A stretch of 64,000 nt of DNA, from NCBI GenBank assembly GCA_005884685.1, contig VBAH01000007.1, positions 145,818-209,817 on the forward strand. Reading direction: 5' to 3'. Shown here piece by piece: positions 43,267-57,168 of this stretch (positions are counted from its first letter, which is position 1; the number at the start of each line of letters is the position of its first letter). This stretch comes from Alphaproteobacteria bacterium. GTDB taxonomy: Bacteria > Pseudomonadota > Alphaproteobacteria > Rhizobiales > Xanthobacteraceae. The notes beneath the pieces were generated by a model. The model saw only the letters and a program-made list of their open reading frames with translations, was not told the DNA's origin and did not search any database. Made by a program: the position numbers and the translations under genes.

Positions 43267-44307
43267 TTAGTTTGCGCGCACGATGGCGAGGAACCTGTCG
43301 ACGTCCTCCTGGGTCGTCTGAAACGAGGTCACCAGACGCACCAGGACCTTGCCCGGACCGATGGCCGGCCGGGCCGGCCACGGATAGTACATCGCGCCTG
43401 CGGCCTTCAGCCGTTCGTCAGCCTCAAGGCTGATCGGCGCAAACACCTCGTTCGCCTCGACCGGCCACACCGGCTTGCAGCCGGCCGCAGCCAGTCCCGC
43501 ACTCAATGCATCCGCCATCGCGTTGGCGTGCCGCGCGAGCGTGAGCCAGAGATCCCCCTCGAGATACGCCTCCATCTGCGCCGCGATGAACCGGTGTTTC
43601 GACGCGAGCGCGCCGCCGCGCTTGCGCCGGCTCTGCATCTCGGCGCCGCGCTTGCGATCGAAGAAGATCATCGCCTCCGCGCCCATCGCGCCGCCCTTGG
43701 TGGCGCCGAACGAGAGCGCATCGACGCCGGCCTTCCACGTCGCCTCCGCGGGCGAGACGTTCATGCGCGCGAGCGCATTGCCGATGCGCGCGCCGTCCAT
43801 GTGCACCGCGACACCGCGCGCGTGCGCAATGTCCGCCAGTTCGCGGACCTCGGCGACCCGGTAGATCGTGCCGCATTCGGTCGCCTGCGAGAGCGACAGC
43901 ACGCTCGGGGTGACGTGATGCGGGCCGCCCCACTGGCCTTGCTCCAGCGCGTCGCGCAAGGTCGCGGCGGAAACCTTCGCTCCGTCGCCCTCCAGGCCGA
44001 CCAGCTTGATGCCGGCGCCAAAGAATTCCGGCGCGCCGCATTCATCGGTGGCGATGTGCGACTCGGCATGACACAGCACCGCGCCCCACGGCGGCGACAG
44101 ATGCGCGAGCGCGAGCGCATTGGCCACCGTGCCGGTCGGCACCAGAAAGACCGCCACCTCGCGCTCGAAGATCTCCGCAAACCGCCGCTCGACGCGTCGG
44201 GTCCAGTCATCGTTGCCGTACCCAAGCGCGTAGCCTGCGTTGGCGCCGCCGATCGCCTGCAGGATGGGCGCGGCAATTCCGGCCGTGTTGTCGCTCGCGA
44301 AATACAT
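43267..44307 (-). CDS. Low-specificity threonine aldolase-like PLP enzyme
   Basis: A 346-residue beta-eliminating lyase-family enzyme from ATG 44307 (MYFASDNTAGIAAPILQAI). Threonine aldolases cleave L-threonine (or allo-threonine) to glycine and acetaldehyde. VFLVPTGTVANALALAHL binds the cofactor phosphate, HMDGARIGNALARM holds the cofactor Asp, and DALSFGATKGGAMGAEAMIF contains the Schiff-base Lys. The blocks are intact and length is normal. It is divergent from gltB, with a 358-base region between. Confidence 0.9.
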   Translation of the reverse strand: MYFASDNTAGIAAPILQAIGGANAGYALGYGNDDWTRRVERRFAEIFEREVAVFLVPTGTVANALALAHLSPPWGAVLCHAESHIATDECGAPEFFGAGIKLVGLEGDGAKVSAATLRDALEQGQWGGPHHVTPSVLSLSQATECGTIYRVAEVRELADIAHARGVAVHMDGARIGNALARMNVSPAEATWKAGVDALSFGATKGGAMGAEAMIFFDRKRGAEMQSRRKRGGALASKHRFIAAQMEAYLEGDLWLTLARHANAMADALSAGLAAAGCKPVWPVEANEVFAPISLEADERLKAAGAMYYPWPARPAIGPGKVLVRLVTSFQTTQEDVDRFLAIVRAN

Positions 44308-44665
44308 GCTTGTCCTCGTTGGCCGAGCACCGGGAGAATGCAATTCTGTTGCGCTGCGGCAGTGTTCCGTGGTCCTCTTGTTACGAGCCGACAAGAGGCG
44401 AGGCAACAAACGGCAAGGAGAGCGTGGTTTTGCGGCCAAGGACCCTTGCGGACCCGGCAGGAGTTCGGCATATTAGGACAGCATTACTGTCCCAATTGAC
44501 GGCGCGTGATCGCGGCCGGAGACGTTGAGCGGTCCCGTGAGGGGCCGGCGAGCGGCACCAGAGAATGCCGCCCCTCACGAAAAAGGTTCAGGCTGTGCAT
44601 CGCGGCGATCATCCGCGATCGAGAAAGGTGCGCCGGACGACGTTTGCTGGACAACGGGGTCGACG
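44308..44665 (+). promoter_or_regulatory. gltB upstream region: palindromic operator candidate and leader hairpin
   Basis: This 358-base gap holds no other gene. GGACAG-CATTA-CTGTCC (44476-44492) is a perfect 6-bp inverted repeat overlapping a TATTAG box (44471-44476), a likely regulator site at the promoter. Further on, 44536-44579 folds as a two-tier hairpin: CGTGAGGGG (44536) with CCCCTCACG (44571), enclosing CGGCA/TGCCG around CCAGAGAA. If transcription starts near 44480, the leader is about 180 bases long. No T-tract follows, so it is not a terminator. The part 44308-44470 shows nothing. Confidence 0.45.
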
Positions 44666-49393
<4,728 letters not shown>

Positions 49394-49408
49394 TGAACAC
49401 ATGTGTCT

Positions 49409-49521
49409 GTCATCCCGGCCGAGCAAAGCGAGAGCCGGGATCCATGTATCCCGGCAGGGGATCATCGCTACGGCGATGTTACATGGGTCCCGGATCGCGC
49501 CTTCGGCGCGTCCGGGATGAC
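49409..49521. repeat. Palindromic repeat, family C, copy 2 (between gltB and gltD)
   Basis: GTCATCCCGGCCGAG...GCGTCCGGGATGAC with the inner pair GGGATCCATGTATCC / TACATGGGTCCCGG and the mini-hairpin CGCGCCTTCGGCGCG. It shares most positions with 29332-29435. It fills most of the 160-base gltB-gltD gap and would form stable hairpins in the shared mRNA. Confidence 0.8.
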
Positions 49522-49553
49522 GGCTGAGTTAGTGCGCGCATAAAAGAGCAGGA

Positions 49554-50969
49554 ATGGGCAAGGTCACCGGGTTCATGGAGATCGATCGGCAGGACCGGCG
49601 CTACAAGCCGGCCTCCGACCGCATTCGCCATTTCAAGGAGTTCATGATTCCGCTCTCCGAGGAGGCGACGCGGAATCAGGCGGCGCGCTGCATGAATTGC
49701 GGCGTTCCCTACTGCCACACCGGCTGCCCGGTGAACAACCAGATCCCCGACTGGAACGACCTCGTCTATCGCGGCGACTGGCGCGACGCGCTCTACAATC
49801 TGCACTCGACCAACAATTTCCCCGAGTTCACCGGCCGCGTCTGCCCTGCGCCGTGCGAAGCGTCGTGCGTGCTCAACCTGATCGAGACGCCGGTGATGAT
49901 CAAGTCGATCGAGTGCGCCATCGTCGACCGCGGCTGGGAGGAAGGCTGGATCGTCCCCGAACCGCCGGCGCACAAGACCGGCAAGAGGATTTCCGTGATC
50001 GGCTCGGGGCCGGCCGGCATGGCGGCCGCACAGCAGCTCGCGCGCGCCGGTCATGAGGTGCACCTGTTCGAGAAATACGCGCGCGCCGGCGGCCTGCTCA
50101 CCTACGGCATTCCGGACTTCAAGATGGAGAAGCGCCACGTCGCCAGGCGCGTGACGCAGATGGAAGCCGAGGGCGTCGTGTTTCATTACGGCGCGCATGT
50201 CGGCGTGAACTTCCCGGTCGAGCGCGTGACCGAAGGCTTCGACGCGGTGGTGCTGACCGGCGGCGCGGAGGCCTCGCGCGATCTGCCGATCCCCGGCCGC
50301 GAGCTTGCCGGCATTCATTTCGCGATGGATTACCTGCCGCAGCAGAACCGCCGCATCGCGGGCGAGGCGGTCAACGAGGCGCCGATCTCGGCGGCGCGCA
50401 AGCACGTGGTGGTGATCGGCGGCGGCGATACCGGTTCCGACTGCATCGGCACGGCCATCCGCCAGGGCGCGCTCAGCGTGACCAATTTCGAGATCATGGG
50501 CAAGCCGCCCGAAAAGGAAGACAAGCTGATGACGTGGCCGAACTGGCCGCTGAAGCTGCGCACGTCATCGAGCCACGAGGAAGGCGCGGAGCGCGACTTC
50601 GCGGTGATGACGCAGCAGTTCACCGGCCAGCACGGGCAGGTGCAAAAGCTCGAATGCGTGCGCTGCGACGACAAGTTCAAGCCGGTCCCGGGCACCGAGT
50701 TCGCCGTAAAGGCCGATCTCGTGCTGCTGGCGATGGGCTTCGTGCATCCGGTGCACGAGGGGCTGATCAAGACGCTCGGGCTCGACCTCGACCCGCGCGG
50801 CAACGTGAAGGCCGACACCAACAAGTATCAGACCTCGAACCCGAAGATCTTCGCCGCCGGCGATATGCGCCGCGGCCAGTCGCTGGTGGTGTGGGCGATC
50901 CGCGAAGGCCGCCAGGCCGCGCACGCGGTCGATGCCTATCTGATGGGCTCGACGAACCTGCCGCGTTGA
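49554..50969 (+). CDS. gltD: Glutamate synthase small subunit GltD
   Basis: A 471-residue flavoprotein that passes NADPH electrons to GltB. Two 4Fe-4S clusters are built from cysteines in [26 protein letters not shown] and [13 protein letters not shown] near 40-110. [29 protein letters not shown] binds FAD and [16 protein letters not shown] binds [15 protein letters not shown] and [24 protein letters not shown] close the fold. The family blocks are intact and length is normal. Confidence 0.97.
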   Translation: MGKVTGFMEIDRQDRRYKPASDRIRHFKEFMIPLSEEATRNQAARCMNCGVPYCHTGCPVNNQIPDWNDLVYRGDWRDALYNLHSTNNFPEFTGRVCPAPCEASCVLNLIETPVMIKSIECAIVDRGWEEGWIVPEPPAHKTGKRISVIGSGPAGMAAAQQLARAGHEVHLFEKYARAGGLLTYGIPDFKMEKRHVARRVTQMEAEGVVFHYGAHVGVNFPVERVTEGFDAVVLTGGAEASRDLPIPGRELAGIHFAMDYLPQQNRRIAGEAVNEAPISAARKHVVVIGGGDTGSDCIGTAIRQGALSVTNFEIMGKPPEKEDKLMTWPNWPLKLRTSSSHEEGAERDFAVMTQQFTGQHGQVQKLECVRCDDKFKPVPGTEFAVKADLVLLAMGFVHPVHEGLIKTLGLDLDPRGNVKADTNKYQTSNPKIFAAGDMRRGQSLVVWAIREGRQAAHAVDAYLMGSTNLPR

Positions 50970-50976
50970 TGTCTCT

Positions 50977-51051
50977 CCGCTCATGCCCGCGAAAGCGGGC
51001 ATCCGGTTCTTGCCGCGGGCTCTGGGTCCCCGCTTTCGCGGGGACGAGCGG
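50977..51051. repeat. Palindromic repeat, family A, copy 2
   Basis: CCGCTCATGCCCGCGAAAGC and GCTTTCGCGGGGACGAGCGG, with each arm self-complementary. It sits between the convergent gltD and DUF459 genes. Confidence 0.8.
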
Positions 51052-51057
51052 CCAACA

Positions 51058-52695
51058 TCACCACCTGCCGCCGCCGAACCAGCCGCCGAAGAAGCCGCGC
51101 TGCTGCTGCGGCCGTGATTCGAAAGGCTGCTGCTGCTGCCGCCCGAACCAGCCCCAGCCGCCGCTCTCCTGCGCCTGCTGCACCTCGCGGCGCGGACGCG
51201 GCGCGCTCGGCTTCGGCGCAGCCGCAACGCCGCTCGCGGCGGGCGCGCCCGCCGTTGCAGTCGCAGGCGTCGGCGCTTCCACCGGATCGGGCGGCAGCAC
51301 GCCGGTCGCCGTCACGACGTCGCGGCGCGGCCACACGAAATCGTCCGCGCGCCCGGCCGGCGCTTCCATCGGCTCGCCGCGCACCAGCACGCGCGTCGCG
51401 ACCGAATCCGCAGGCGCATTGCGCAGCGGCTGCGCGCCGAGCAGCGCATCGCCGGCTCCCTTCGGCGCAGTGAGCGACATGATCGGGCTTGCGATCGGGC
51501 GCGGCGGCAGCCCCGGCGCGGCAGCGGTCGGCGGCGCCTTCGCATCCGGCTCCGGCTCCTGCTGAATCGGCGCCGCGACCGGTGCGGCGCGCGCCAGCAT
51601 CACGCGGCGGATTTCGCGCTCGACATAGTGCGCGAGCTTGCGCGCACCGGCGCGCGTGAAATGCACGCCGTCGCCCGCGCGCAGGCGCCGCGTCTGACCC
51701 TCGAAGTCCGGGCCGTAATTGCTGTAGTTGCCGCCCTCGTCGACGAAGCCATCCCAGATGTCGATGTAGGTGATGCCCGCCTTCTCGGCGCGGCCGCGAT
51801 AGAGATCGTTGAGATAGACCGCTTCCGAGGTCGCGCGCGAGCCGCGCACCGACGGCAGCCCGACCCAGAACACCGGCACGCCCCTGGATTTGAGCACGCC
51901 GATCATTTCCTCGACGCGCCGGGAGTAGAGCTCGCCCCATTTCTCCGAGCGGAAGTCATGCACCACCGTCCCGGCGGTCGCGCTCTCCGGCGCGATGATG
52001 TTCGGCTGGTCCTGCTCCTGCGCGGGTTCCGGCGCTGGCGTGGGCGGCGCTTCGGCGTCCACCGGCTTGGCGGGCGTTGTTGGCGGCGCGGGCGCCGCCG
52101 CCTGCTGCTGTGAGGGTTGCGCGGGCTGTGCGGGCTGCGCCTGCCCGGGTTGCGCCGGCGCCTGCTTCTGCCCGGCGGGCTGGCGCGCGGGCTGCGGCTT
52201 GATCGCTTCGCGAATGCCGCGCCGGTCGCCGAGGCCGATCATCATCACGACGAAGTCCGGCTTCTCGGCATTGAGCATGTCGCGCGCCTGGGTCGGCCAG
52301 TCGTACGAGTCGGTACGGATCAGGCCGCTGTTGATGCGATGCTTGCGCAGGATGCCGATCTCGGGCGTCTCGCCGAACGCTTCCTCCAGCCCGTAAGCGA
52401 GCCAGTCGGCCATCGAGTCGCCGAACACGAGGATCTTCGTGCTCGGCGCCATATCGGCGCGGCGCGGTGCGGGCGCGCGTGAGGAATCGGCCGGCTGCTG
52501 GCGCTGCTCATAGCCCCAGTCACGCGGCCCCTGCTGCTGATAACGGCGCCGCCGATCCTCGATGAACGGGAAACGGTCGTCGAGGAACTGGGCCGCGGCC
52601 GGCTGCACCAGCGCGCGCATGCCGAGCGTCGCCACAGCCACTTCGGCAAGGCCGAGCAGCACCAGGGCGGTCCATCGGGCGAGGCGGATTCTCAT
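51058..52695 (-). CDS. DUF459/SGNH-hydrolase-fold envelope protein
   Basis: A 545-residue protein anchored by one N-terminal helix (ARWTALVLLGLAEVAVATLGM). The SGNH-like domain has ILVFGDSMADWLAYGLEEAFG (GDS block) near 87, FVVMMIGLGDRRGI (block III-like), and DGVHFTRAGARKLAHYVE (catalytic Asp/His block V) near 330. A proline/alanine/glutamine-rich linker splits it (about 165-230), and another low-complexity tail (390-545) ends in tryptophan/glycine-rich FFGGWFGGGRW. Family members are predicted envelope acylesterases. The substrate is unknown. Confidence 0.85.
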   Translation of the reverse strand: MRIRLARWTALVLLGLAEVAVATLGMRALVQPAAAQFLDDRFPFIEDRRRRYQQQGPRDWGYEQRQQPADSSRAPAPRRADMAPSTKILVFGDSMADWLAYGLEEAFGETPEIGILRKHRINSGLIRTDSYDWPTQARDMLNAEKPDFVVMMIGLGDRRGIREAIKPQPARQPAGQKQAPAQPGQAQPAQPAQPSQQQAAAPAPPTTPAKPVDAEAPPTPAPEPAQEQDQPNIIAPESATAGTVVHDFRSEKWGELYSRRVEEMIGVLKSRGVPVFWVGLPSVRGSRATSEAVYLNDLYRGRAEKAGITYIDIWDGFVDEGGNYSNYGPDFEGQTRRLRAGDGVHFTRAGARKLAHYVEREIRRVMLARAAPVAAPIQQEPEPDAKAPPTAAAPGLPPRPIASPIMSLTAPKGAGDALLGAQPLRNAPADSVATRVLVRGEPMEAPAGRADDFVWPRRDVVTATGVLPPDPVEAPTPATATAGAPAASGVAAAPKPSAPRPRREVQQAQESGGWGWFGRQQQQPFESRPQQQRGFFGGWFGGGRW

Positions 52696-52773
52696 GAGCG
52701 CTCAAATAGCACGTGCCGGGAGACCCCCGCCACCGGCCATCAGCCTGCAAAACGTGTCAACTTGAAGATCGGG

Positions 52774-54096
52774 TCAGCGCGCCCGCAACCGCTCCAGGAT
52801 TGCCACCGTGGCAAACCCGTCCGGCACCAGGCCGCTGCGGGCCTGGAAATCGCGCACCGCGGCGCGTGTCTTTAGCCCAAGCCGGCCGCTCGGCTCGCCG
52901 ACGTCGAACCCATGGCGCGCGAGATGCTGTTGCAACTCGAGCCGCTCGGCACGGGTGAGCACGCGCTCCTCGCGCGGCCAGGCCTGCACGATCGGTCCGC
53001 CGCCGCGCAACCGGTCGGCGAGATGCCCGATCGCGAGCGCATAGGCTTCGGCCGGGTTGTACTTCATGATGGCGCGGAAGTTATCCAGCAGCAGGAATGC
53101 CGGGCCGCGCGCGCCCGCCGGGATGAACAGCGTCGCCTTGTCGCCGGCACGCGGAAACGGCGCGCCGCCGGGGCGCGTCACACCGTGCCGCGTCCATTCC
53201 TGCAGGGTCAGTTTCCGCGCCGGATCGGCCAGCAGGTAGTTGAAGCCCTGCGGCAGCACGACCTCGTAGCCCCAGGTCTGGCCCGCGAGCCAGCCGGCCT
53301 TCACCAGATGGTTCGCCGTCGACGCCGCGACATCCGGCACCGAGCCGACCACGTCGCGCCGGCCGTCGCGGTCGAAATCGACCGCATAGCGCTTGAACGC
53401 CGTCGGCATGAACTGGGTCGAGCCGAACGCGCCGGCCCACGAGCCTTTCAGCTGCTCGGGCCGGATGTCGCCGCGATGCAGGATTTCCAGCGCGGCGAGA
53501 AACTCGTCCCTGAAGTAGGCCTGCCGCCGCCCGACGCAGGCGAGCGTCGCGGTCGAGCGGATCACCGGCCGTTCGCCCGCGGCCGTGCCGTATTTCGTCT
53601 CCACGCCCCAGATCGCCGCGACGATGTGGCGGTCGACGCCGTAGGCTTTCTCCACCGCGTCGAACGTCGCGGCGTGCGCGGCGAGCAACTCGCGGCCCCT
53701 GGCGATGCGCTCATCGGTCACGAGCAGATCGACGTAATCCCAGAACGCCTTGGTGAACTCGGGCTGCGCATCGACGAAGTCCATGATCTTGACGTCGGGC
53801 TCGAGGCCGGCGGTGAACGTCTCGAAGCTCGCGCGTGAGATGCCGCGCCGCGCCGCCTCCGGCCAGATCCGCTCGAGGCAATTCTTGAAGTCCGCGACCG
53901 CCGCCAAAATGGCGTCCGGCATCATCAGCGGATGACCCGACGCACCCGGCTCGCCGCTCCATTTGTCGCCCGCTGAGCCGATGGAACCGGTGGTGGGCGG
54001 GACGAGCTGCGGATAGCGGTCGTCCTGCGCCTGCGCCGCGCCTGCGAGCAGGGCGAGCGGCAGCAGCGCCGTACCGACGTGGCGAAGGCCGCGCAT
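52774..54096 (-). CDS. Lytic murein transglycosylase (MltB-like) with peptidoglycan-binding domain
   Basis: A 440-residue exported enzyme from ATG 54096. MRGLRHVGTALLPLALLAGAAQAQD is a signal peptide without a lipobox, so it is soluble in the periplasm. The catalytic Glu lies in AAIWGVETKYGTAAG, followed by AGAFGSTQFMPTAFKRYAVDFDRDG, the MltB-type signature. The C-terminal PG-binding domain (about 378-438) contains LQQHLARHGFDVGEPSGRLGLKTRAAVRDFQ. It cleaves glycan strands. It is divergent from galU with a 117-base gap. Confidence 0.94.
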   Translation of the reverse strand: MRGLRHVGTALLPLALLAGAAQAQDDRYPQLVPPTTGSIGSAGDKWSGEPGASGHPLMMPDAILAAVADFKNCLERIWPEAARRGISRASFETFTAGLEPDVKIMDFVDAQPEFTKAFWDYVDLLVTDERIARGRELLAAHAATFDAVEKAYGVDRHIVAAIWGVETKYGTAAGERPVIRSTATLACVGRRQAYFRDEFLAALEILHRGDIRPEQLKGSWAGAFGSTQFMPTAFKRYAVDFDRDGRRDVVGSVPDVAASTANHLVKAGWLAGQTWGYEVVLPQGFNYLLADPARKLTLQEWTRHGVTRPGGAPFPRAGDKATLFIPAGARGPAFLLLDNFRAIMKYNPAEAYALAIGHLADRLRGGGPIVQAWPREERVLTRAERLELQQHLARHGFDVGEPSGRLGLKTRAAVRDFQARSGLVPDGFATVAILERLRAR

Positions 54097-54213
54097 CAGG
54101 TCAAATCCAGCCCATTGTTGCCGGCCCATAGGGCACCAGATAGGGTTTCCCGGTTATTAACGCACTCCGTATAGAGCCGCCACGGCGGCGAAGTGCCGTT
54201 CGAAAAGGCTCCG

Positions 54214-55089
54214 ATGTCTGCGATCCGCAAGGCTGTGTTCCCTGTCGCCGGTCTCGGCACGCGCTTCCTGCCCGCCACCAAGGCGATGCCGAAGGAAATG
54301 CTCACCGTGGTCGACCGGCCGCTGATCCAGCACGTGGTCGACGAGGCGCGGCAGGCCGGTATCGAGCATTTCATTTTCGTCACCGGCCGCAACAAGGCCG
54401 TCATCGAGGACCATTTCGATCTCGCCTATGAGCTCGAACGCACGCTCGCCGCGCGCGACAAGCAGGCCGAGCTCGCGATTCTCGCGGAGGCGCAGCCGCC
54501 CGCCGGCGCGACCTCGTTCACGCGCCAGCAGGCGCCGCTCGGTCTTGGGCACGCGGTGTGGTGCGCGCGCGACCTCGTCGGCGACGAGCCGTTTGCCGTG
54601 GTGCTGCCCGACATGCTGATCAAGGGCAAGCCCGGCTGCCTCGCGCAGATGGTCGAGGCCTATCGCGAGCTTGGCGCGGGCGCGAACGTGATCGCGGTCG
54701 AGGAGGTGGCGGAAGACCAGACGCACATGTACGGCATCGTCGGCATGGGCAAGCGGCGGGGCGCGTCATTCGAGGTCACCGGGATGGTCGAGAAGCCGGC
54801 GCGCGGCACCGCGCCGTCGAACCTGATCATCACCGGGCGCTACATCCTGCAGCCCGCGATCTTCGGCATTTTGCAGAATCAGAAGAAGGGCGCAGGCGGC
54901 GAGATCCAGCTCACCGACGCGATGATCACGCTGATGAAGTCCGCGCCGTTCTATGGCTACAAGTTCGACGGCCGCACCTACGACTGCGGCTCGAAGGTCG
55001 GATTCCTCGCCGCCAATGTCGCTTACGCGCTCGATCGCGAGGACATCGCGCCCGAGCTCCGCGCGGAGTTGGAGCGGCTGTTGGGGTGA
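54214..55089 (+). CDS. galU: UTP-glucose-1-phosphate uridylyltransferase GalU
   Basis: A 291-residue enzyme that makes UDP-glucose for envelope polysaccharides. ATG 54214 gives [13 protein letters not shown]. The nucleotidyl-transfer motif [18 protein letters not shown] (about 12-29) and [18 protein letters not shown] are intact, and [11 protein letters not shown] and GEIQLTDAM are the sugar- and metal-site blocks. Length is normal. Two palindromic repeats follow. Confidence 0.96.
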   Translation: MSAIRKAVFPVAGLGTRFLPATKAMPKEMLTVVDRPLIQHVVDEARQAGIEHFIFVTGRNKAVIEDHFDLAYELERTLAARDKQAELAILAEAQPPAGATSFTRQQAPLGLGHAVWCARDLVGDEPFAVVLPDMLIKGKPGCLAQMVEAYRELGAGANVIAVEEVAEDQTHMYGIVGMGKRRGASFEVTGMVEKPARGTAPSNLIITGRYILQPAIFGILQNQKKGAGGEIQLTDAMITLMKSAPFYGYKFDGRTYDCGSKVGFLAANVAYALDREDIAPELRAELERLLG

Positions 55090-55101
55090 CCCTCATGGTG
55101 T

Positions 55102-55190
55102 GTAGGGCGCAATAAGCGCAGCGCATTGCGCCGCCCATCACTCCTCACAGGCGCAATGCGTTTCGCTGCGCTCCACTTATTGCGCCCTAC
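55102..55190. repeat. Palindromic repeat, family B, copy 3
   Basis: GTAGGGCGCAATAAGCGCAG at the left and CTTATTGCGCCCTAC at the right, with inner arms GCGCATTGCGCC / GGCGCAATGCG. It closely matches the copy at 24226-24318 but has a different loop. It lies directly before a family A copy. Confidence 0.85.
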
Positions 55191-55191
55191 G

Positions 55192-55269
55192 CGCTCGTCC
55201 CCGCGAAAGCGGGGACCCAGAGCCAAGATGAAGAAAGAACTGGATGCCCGCTTTCGCGGGCATGAGCGG
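55192..55269. repeat. Palindromic repeat, family A, copy 3
   Basis: GCGCTCGTCCCCGCGAAAGC and GCTTTCGCGGGCATGAGCGG. It abuts the family B copy, 1 base apart, repeating the A-B association seen at 24191-24336. Together they separate convergent galU and the beta-barrel gene. Confidence 0.8.
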
Positions 55270-55278
55270 AGCGTCAGG

Positions 55279-57042
55279 TCAGCGCTGCAGCCGCATGCCG
55301 AGCATGAACACGGTGGCGGCGTAATCGGCGCCCGGCGTCGTGGAGCGCAGCCATTCCTGGCGCAGCTCGGCCTTCACCTGCATCAGGCGGTTCATCTTGT
55401 AGGTGATGGTACCGGCGATCGCGAAGCGATCGTCCTTGCGCGTCGAGCCGACATAATCGTCGTTGCCGTAGTTGAACTTCACCGCGCCGATCAGCCAGCG
55501 GCGGAACGCGTGCTCGACCTCGATGCCGGCGTTGCGCGTCAGGATGCCGGCGGTGCCCGGCACCGTCGTTTCGCCCGCGACCGTCGCGGCGGTGAGCTTG
55601 ATGCTGGTGAGCGCGCTCAGCGAGTAGATCAGCGAGGCGTCGAACAGGAAGCCCTGCAGCGGCAGCAGGCTCGGGTCCTTGTAATTGCGCTCCAGATAGC
55701 CGACCGCGATCTCGCCGGTGAGAATGCGCCAGAACGCGAAAGTCGAGCCGCCCTTCACGCTCCATCCGGTCGAGTCGCGCTGCAGGCCGAAGCGATCGAT
55801 CTGCTGATCGTGGATGCGCGTGTCGTAGCTCGCCTCGACGAACGGCTTGATCCCCGGCATCAGGTCGTAGCTGGTGCGCATCAGCGCGGCATACCGATTG
55901 AAATCACGGTCCGCGTTGCTCTCGGTGGTGCCGTCGGTGAAGACCGAATCCTGGAACTGGGTGCGCTCGACCGTGCCTTTCGCGGTGACTTCGATGCGAT
56001 TGAAGCGCTGCTGGATGCCGGCGCTCGAGCCGAACGTGGTGAAGATCGGAAAGCGCGACAGGCCCGCCTGCACGTTCGGGCTGCCCGGATTGTCGGTCCC
56101 GACCACCAGCGTGCCCTCGCCGATCAGCGCCGTGTCGCGCGTCACGTCGAGGCGGCCGGTGATCTTGTTGTCCGCACTCGGCCGGTCGAGCTCCGGCGTC
56201 TGACCGTAAGCCGTGTAGCTGCCGCGCAACGCCACGGTGACTTCGTGGCGCTGCCAGTCCGACTTCGCGAGCAGTTCGGGCGAGACCGTGACGAACGCTG
56301 ACGGACGCCCGGTTGCCGTGCGCGCCGGATTGGTGTCGTAGCCGCCCAACACCTCCACGGCCGGCAGGACCAGGAACGCGCCGGCGCGCAGGCCGAGTTG
56401 CGCGAACGCGTCCTCCTCCGCGGCTGTTCGCCGGCGCAGCAGCGTGGCGTGAGCGGCGCTCATCTGTGCGGTGCTGACGGTGCCGGCAACGCCGCCTGTC
56501 GGCGTGCCATCGGGAATGCGCACCAGCAGATTGCGCGGCGGCGGCAATGCCGGCGGTGCGGCGGCGGGTGTCGCGTTTGTCGGCGCGCTTGCCGGCGCCG
56601 TTGCGCTCGTCGCGGTCGGCAACCCCGCCGTCGCGCCGCTACCGGGCGGCTTCAGCGCGAGCGGCGCCCGTTGCATCGCTCCTTGCGTCGCCTGCGTGCG
56701 CACGCCTTTGCGTTGCGCAGGACGGCGTTTTTTGTTGGTGGAAACAAAGCCGGTGCCGGCTGCGCCGAAGCCCGGCGGGTTGCCGAAGCTTGCCGGCGGA
56801 TTTGCCTCGGCGTTGTCGAAATTCGGCAGATCGCCCGCGGGCCGCGTGTCTCGCCTGCGCGCGTTGCGCGCCGGCACGCCGCGCAGCGGGAGGTCTTCGG
56901 TATCTTCAAACGCCGGGCCCAGACTTGTCCCCGGCCGTGTGGCGGGCTGCGCCAATGCATGCGCCGCCGCGAGCGCGGCGACTGCCGCACCGACGCAGGC
57001 CGGCGCAAGAACACGGAAAACGGCACGCCGCACGTCGAACAT
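55279..57042 (-). CDS. Outer-membrane beta-barrel protein (BBP2-like)
   Basis: A 587-residue exported protein. MFDVRRAVFRVLAPACVGAAVAALAAA... forms a signal peptide ending AHALA. Residues 35-190 are low-complexity, proline/alanine-rich. From about residue 215 (GAFLVLPAVEVLGGYDTNPAR) the chain alternates hydrophobic and polar residues in strands, ending VFMLGMRLQR, as in the putative beta-barrel porin 2 family. Such proteins often accompany polysaccharide export, but there is no export cluster here. It is divergent from kdsD; the 126-base spacer contains three GTTAAC half-sites. Confidence 0.8.
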   Translation of the reverse strand: MFDVRRAVFRVLAPACVGAAVAALAAAHALAQPATRPGTSLGPAFEDTEDLPLRGVPARNARRRDTRPAGDLPNFDNAEANPPASFGNPPGFGAAGTGFVSTNKKRRPAQRKGVRTQATQGAMQRAPLALKPPGSGATAGLPTATSATAPASAPTNATPAAAPPALPPPRNLLVRIPDGTPTGGVAGTVSTAQMSAAHATLLRRRTAAEEDAFAQLGLRAGAFLVLPAVEVLGGYDTNPARTATGRPSAFVTVSPELLAKSDWQRHEVTVALRGSYTAYGQTPELDRPSADNKITGRLDVTRDTALIGEGTLVVGTDNPGSPNVQAGLSRFPIFTTFGSSAGIQQRFNRIEVTAKGTVERTQFQDSVFTDGTTESNADRDFNRYAALMRTSYDLMPGIKPFVEASYDTRIHDQQIDRFGLQRDSTGWSVKGGSTFAFWRILTGEIAVGYLERNYKDPSLLPLQGFLFDASLIYSLSALTSIKLTAATVAGETTVPGTAGILTRNAGIEVEHAFRRWLIGAVKFNYGNDDYVGSTRKDDRFAIAGTITYKMNRLMQVKAELRQEWLRSTTPGADYAATVFMLGMRLQR

Positions 57043-57168
57043 CCTCGCGGCCGCGCTACGCGCGGCGTATGGTTAACGGATGTAAAACGAGGATGGTTAA
57101 CGCCGCGTTGCGGTCGCCTTCTCGGGGGTTTCCATGCTAGGTGAGCGCGGGACCCCAAGAGTTAACGA

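Noticed and set aside
50977..51051. Family A palindrome as a specific factor-independent terminator of gltD
   Set aside because: No T-rich stretch follows the stems. The same sequence recurs at several loci, so it is better described as a repeat.
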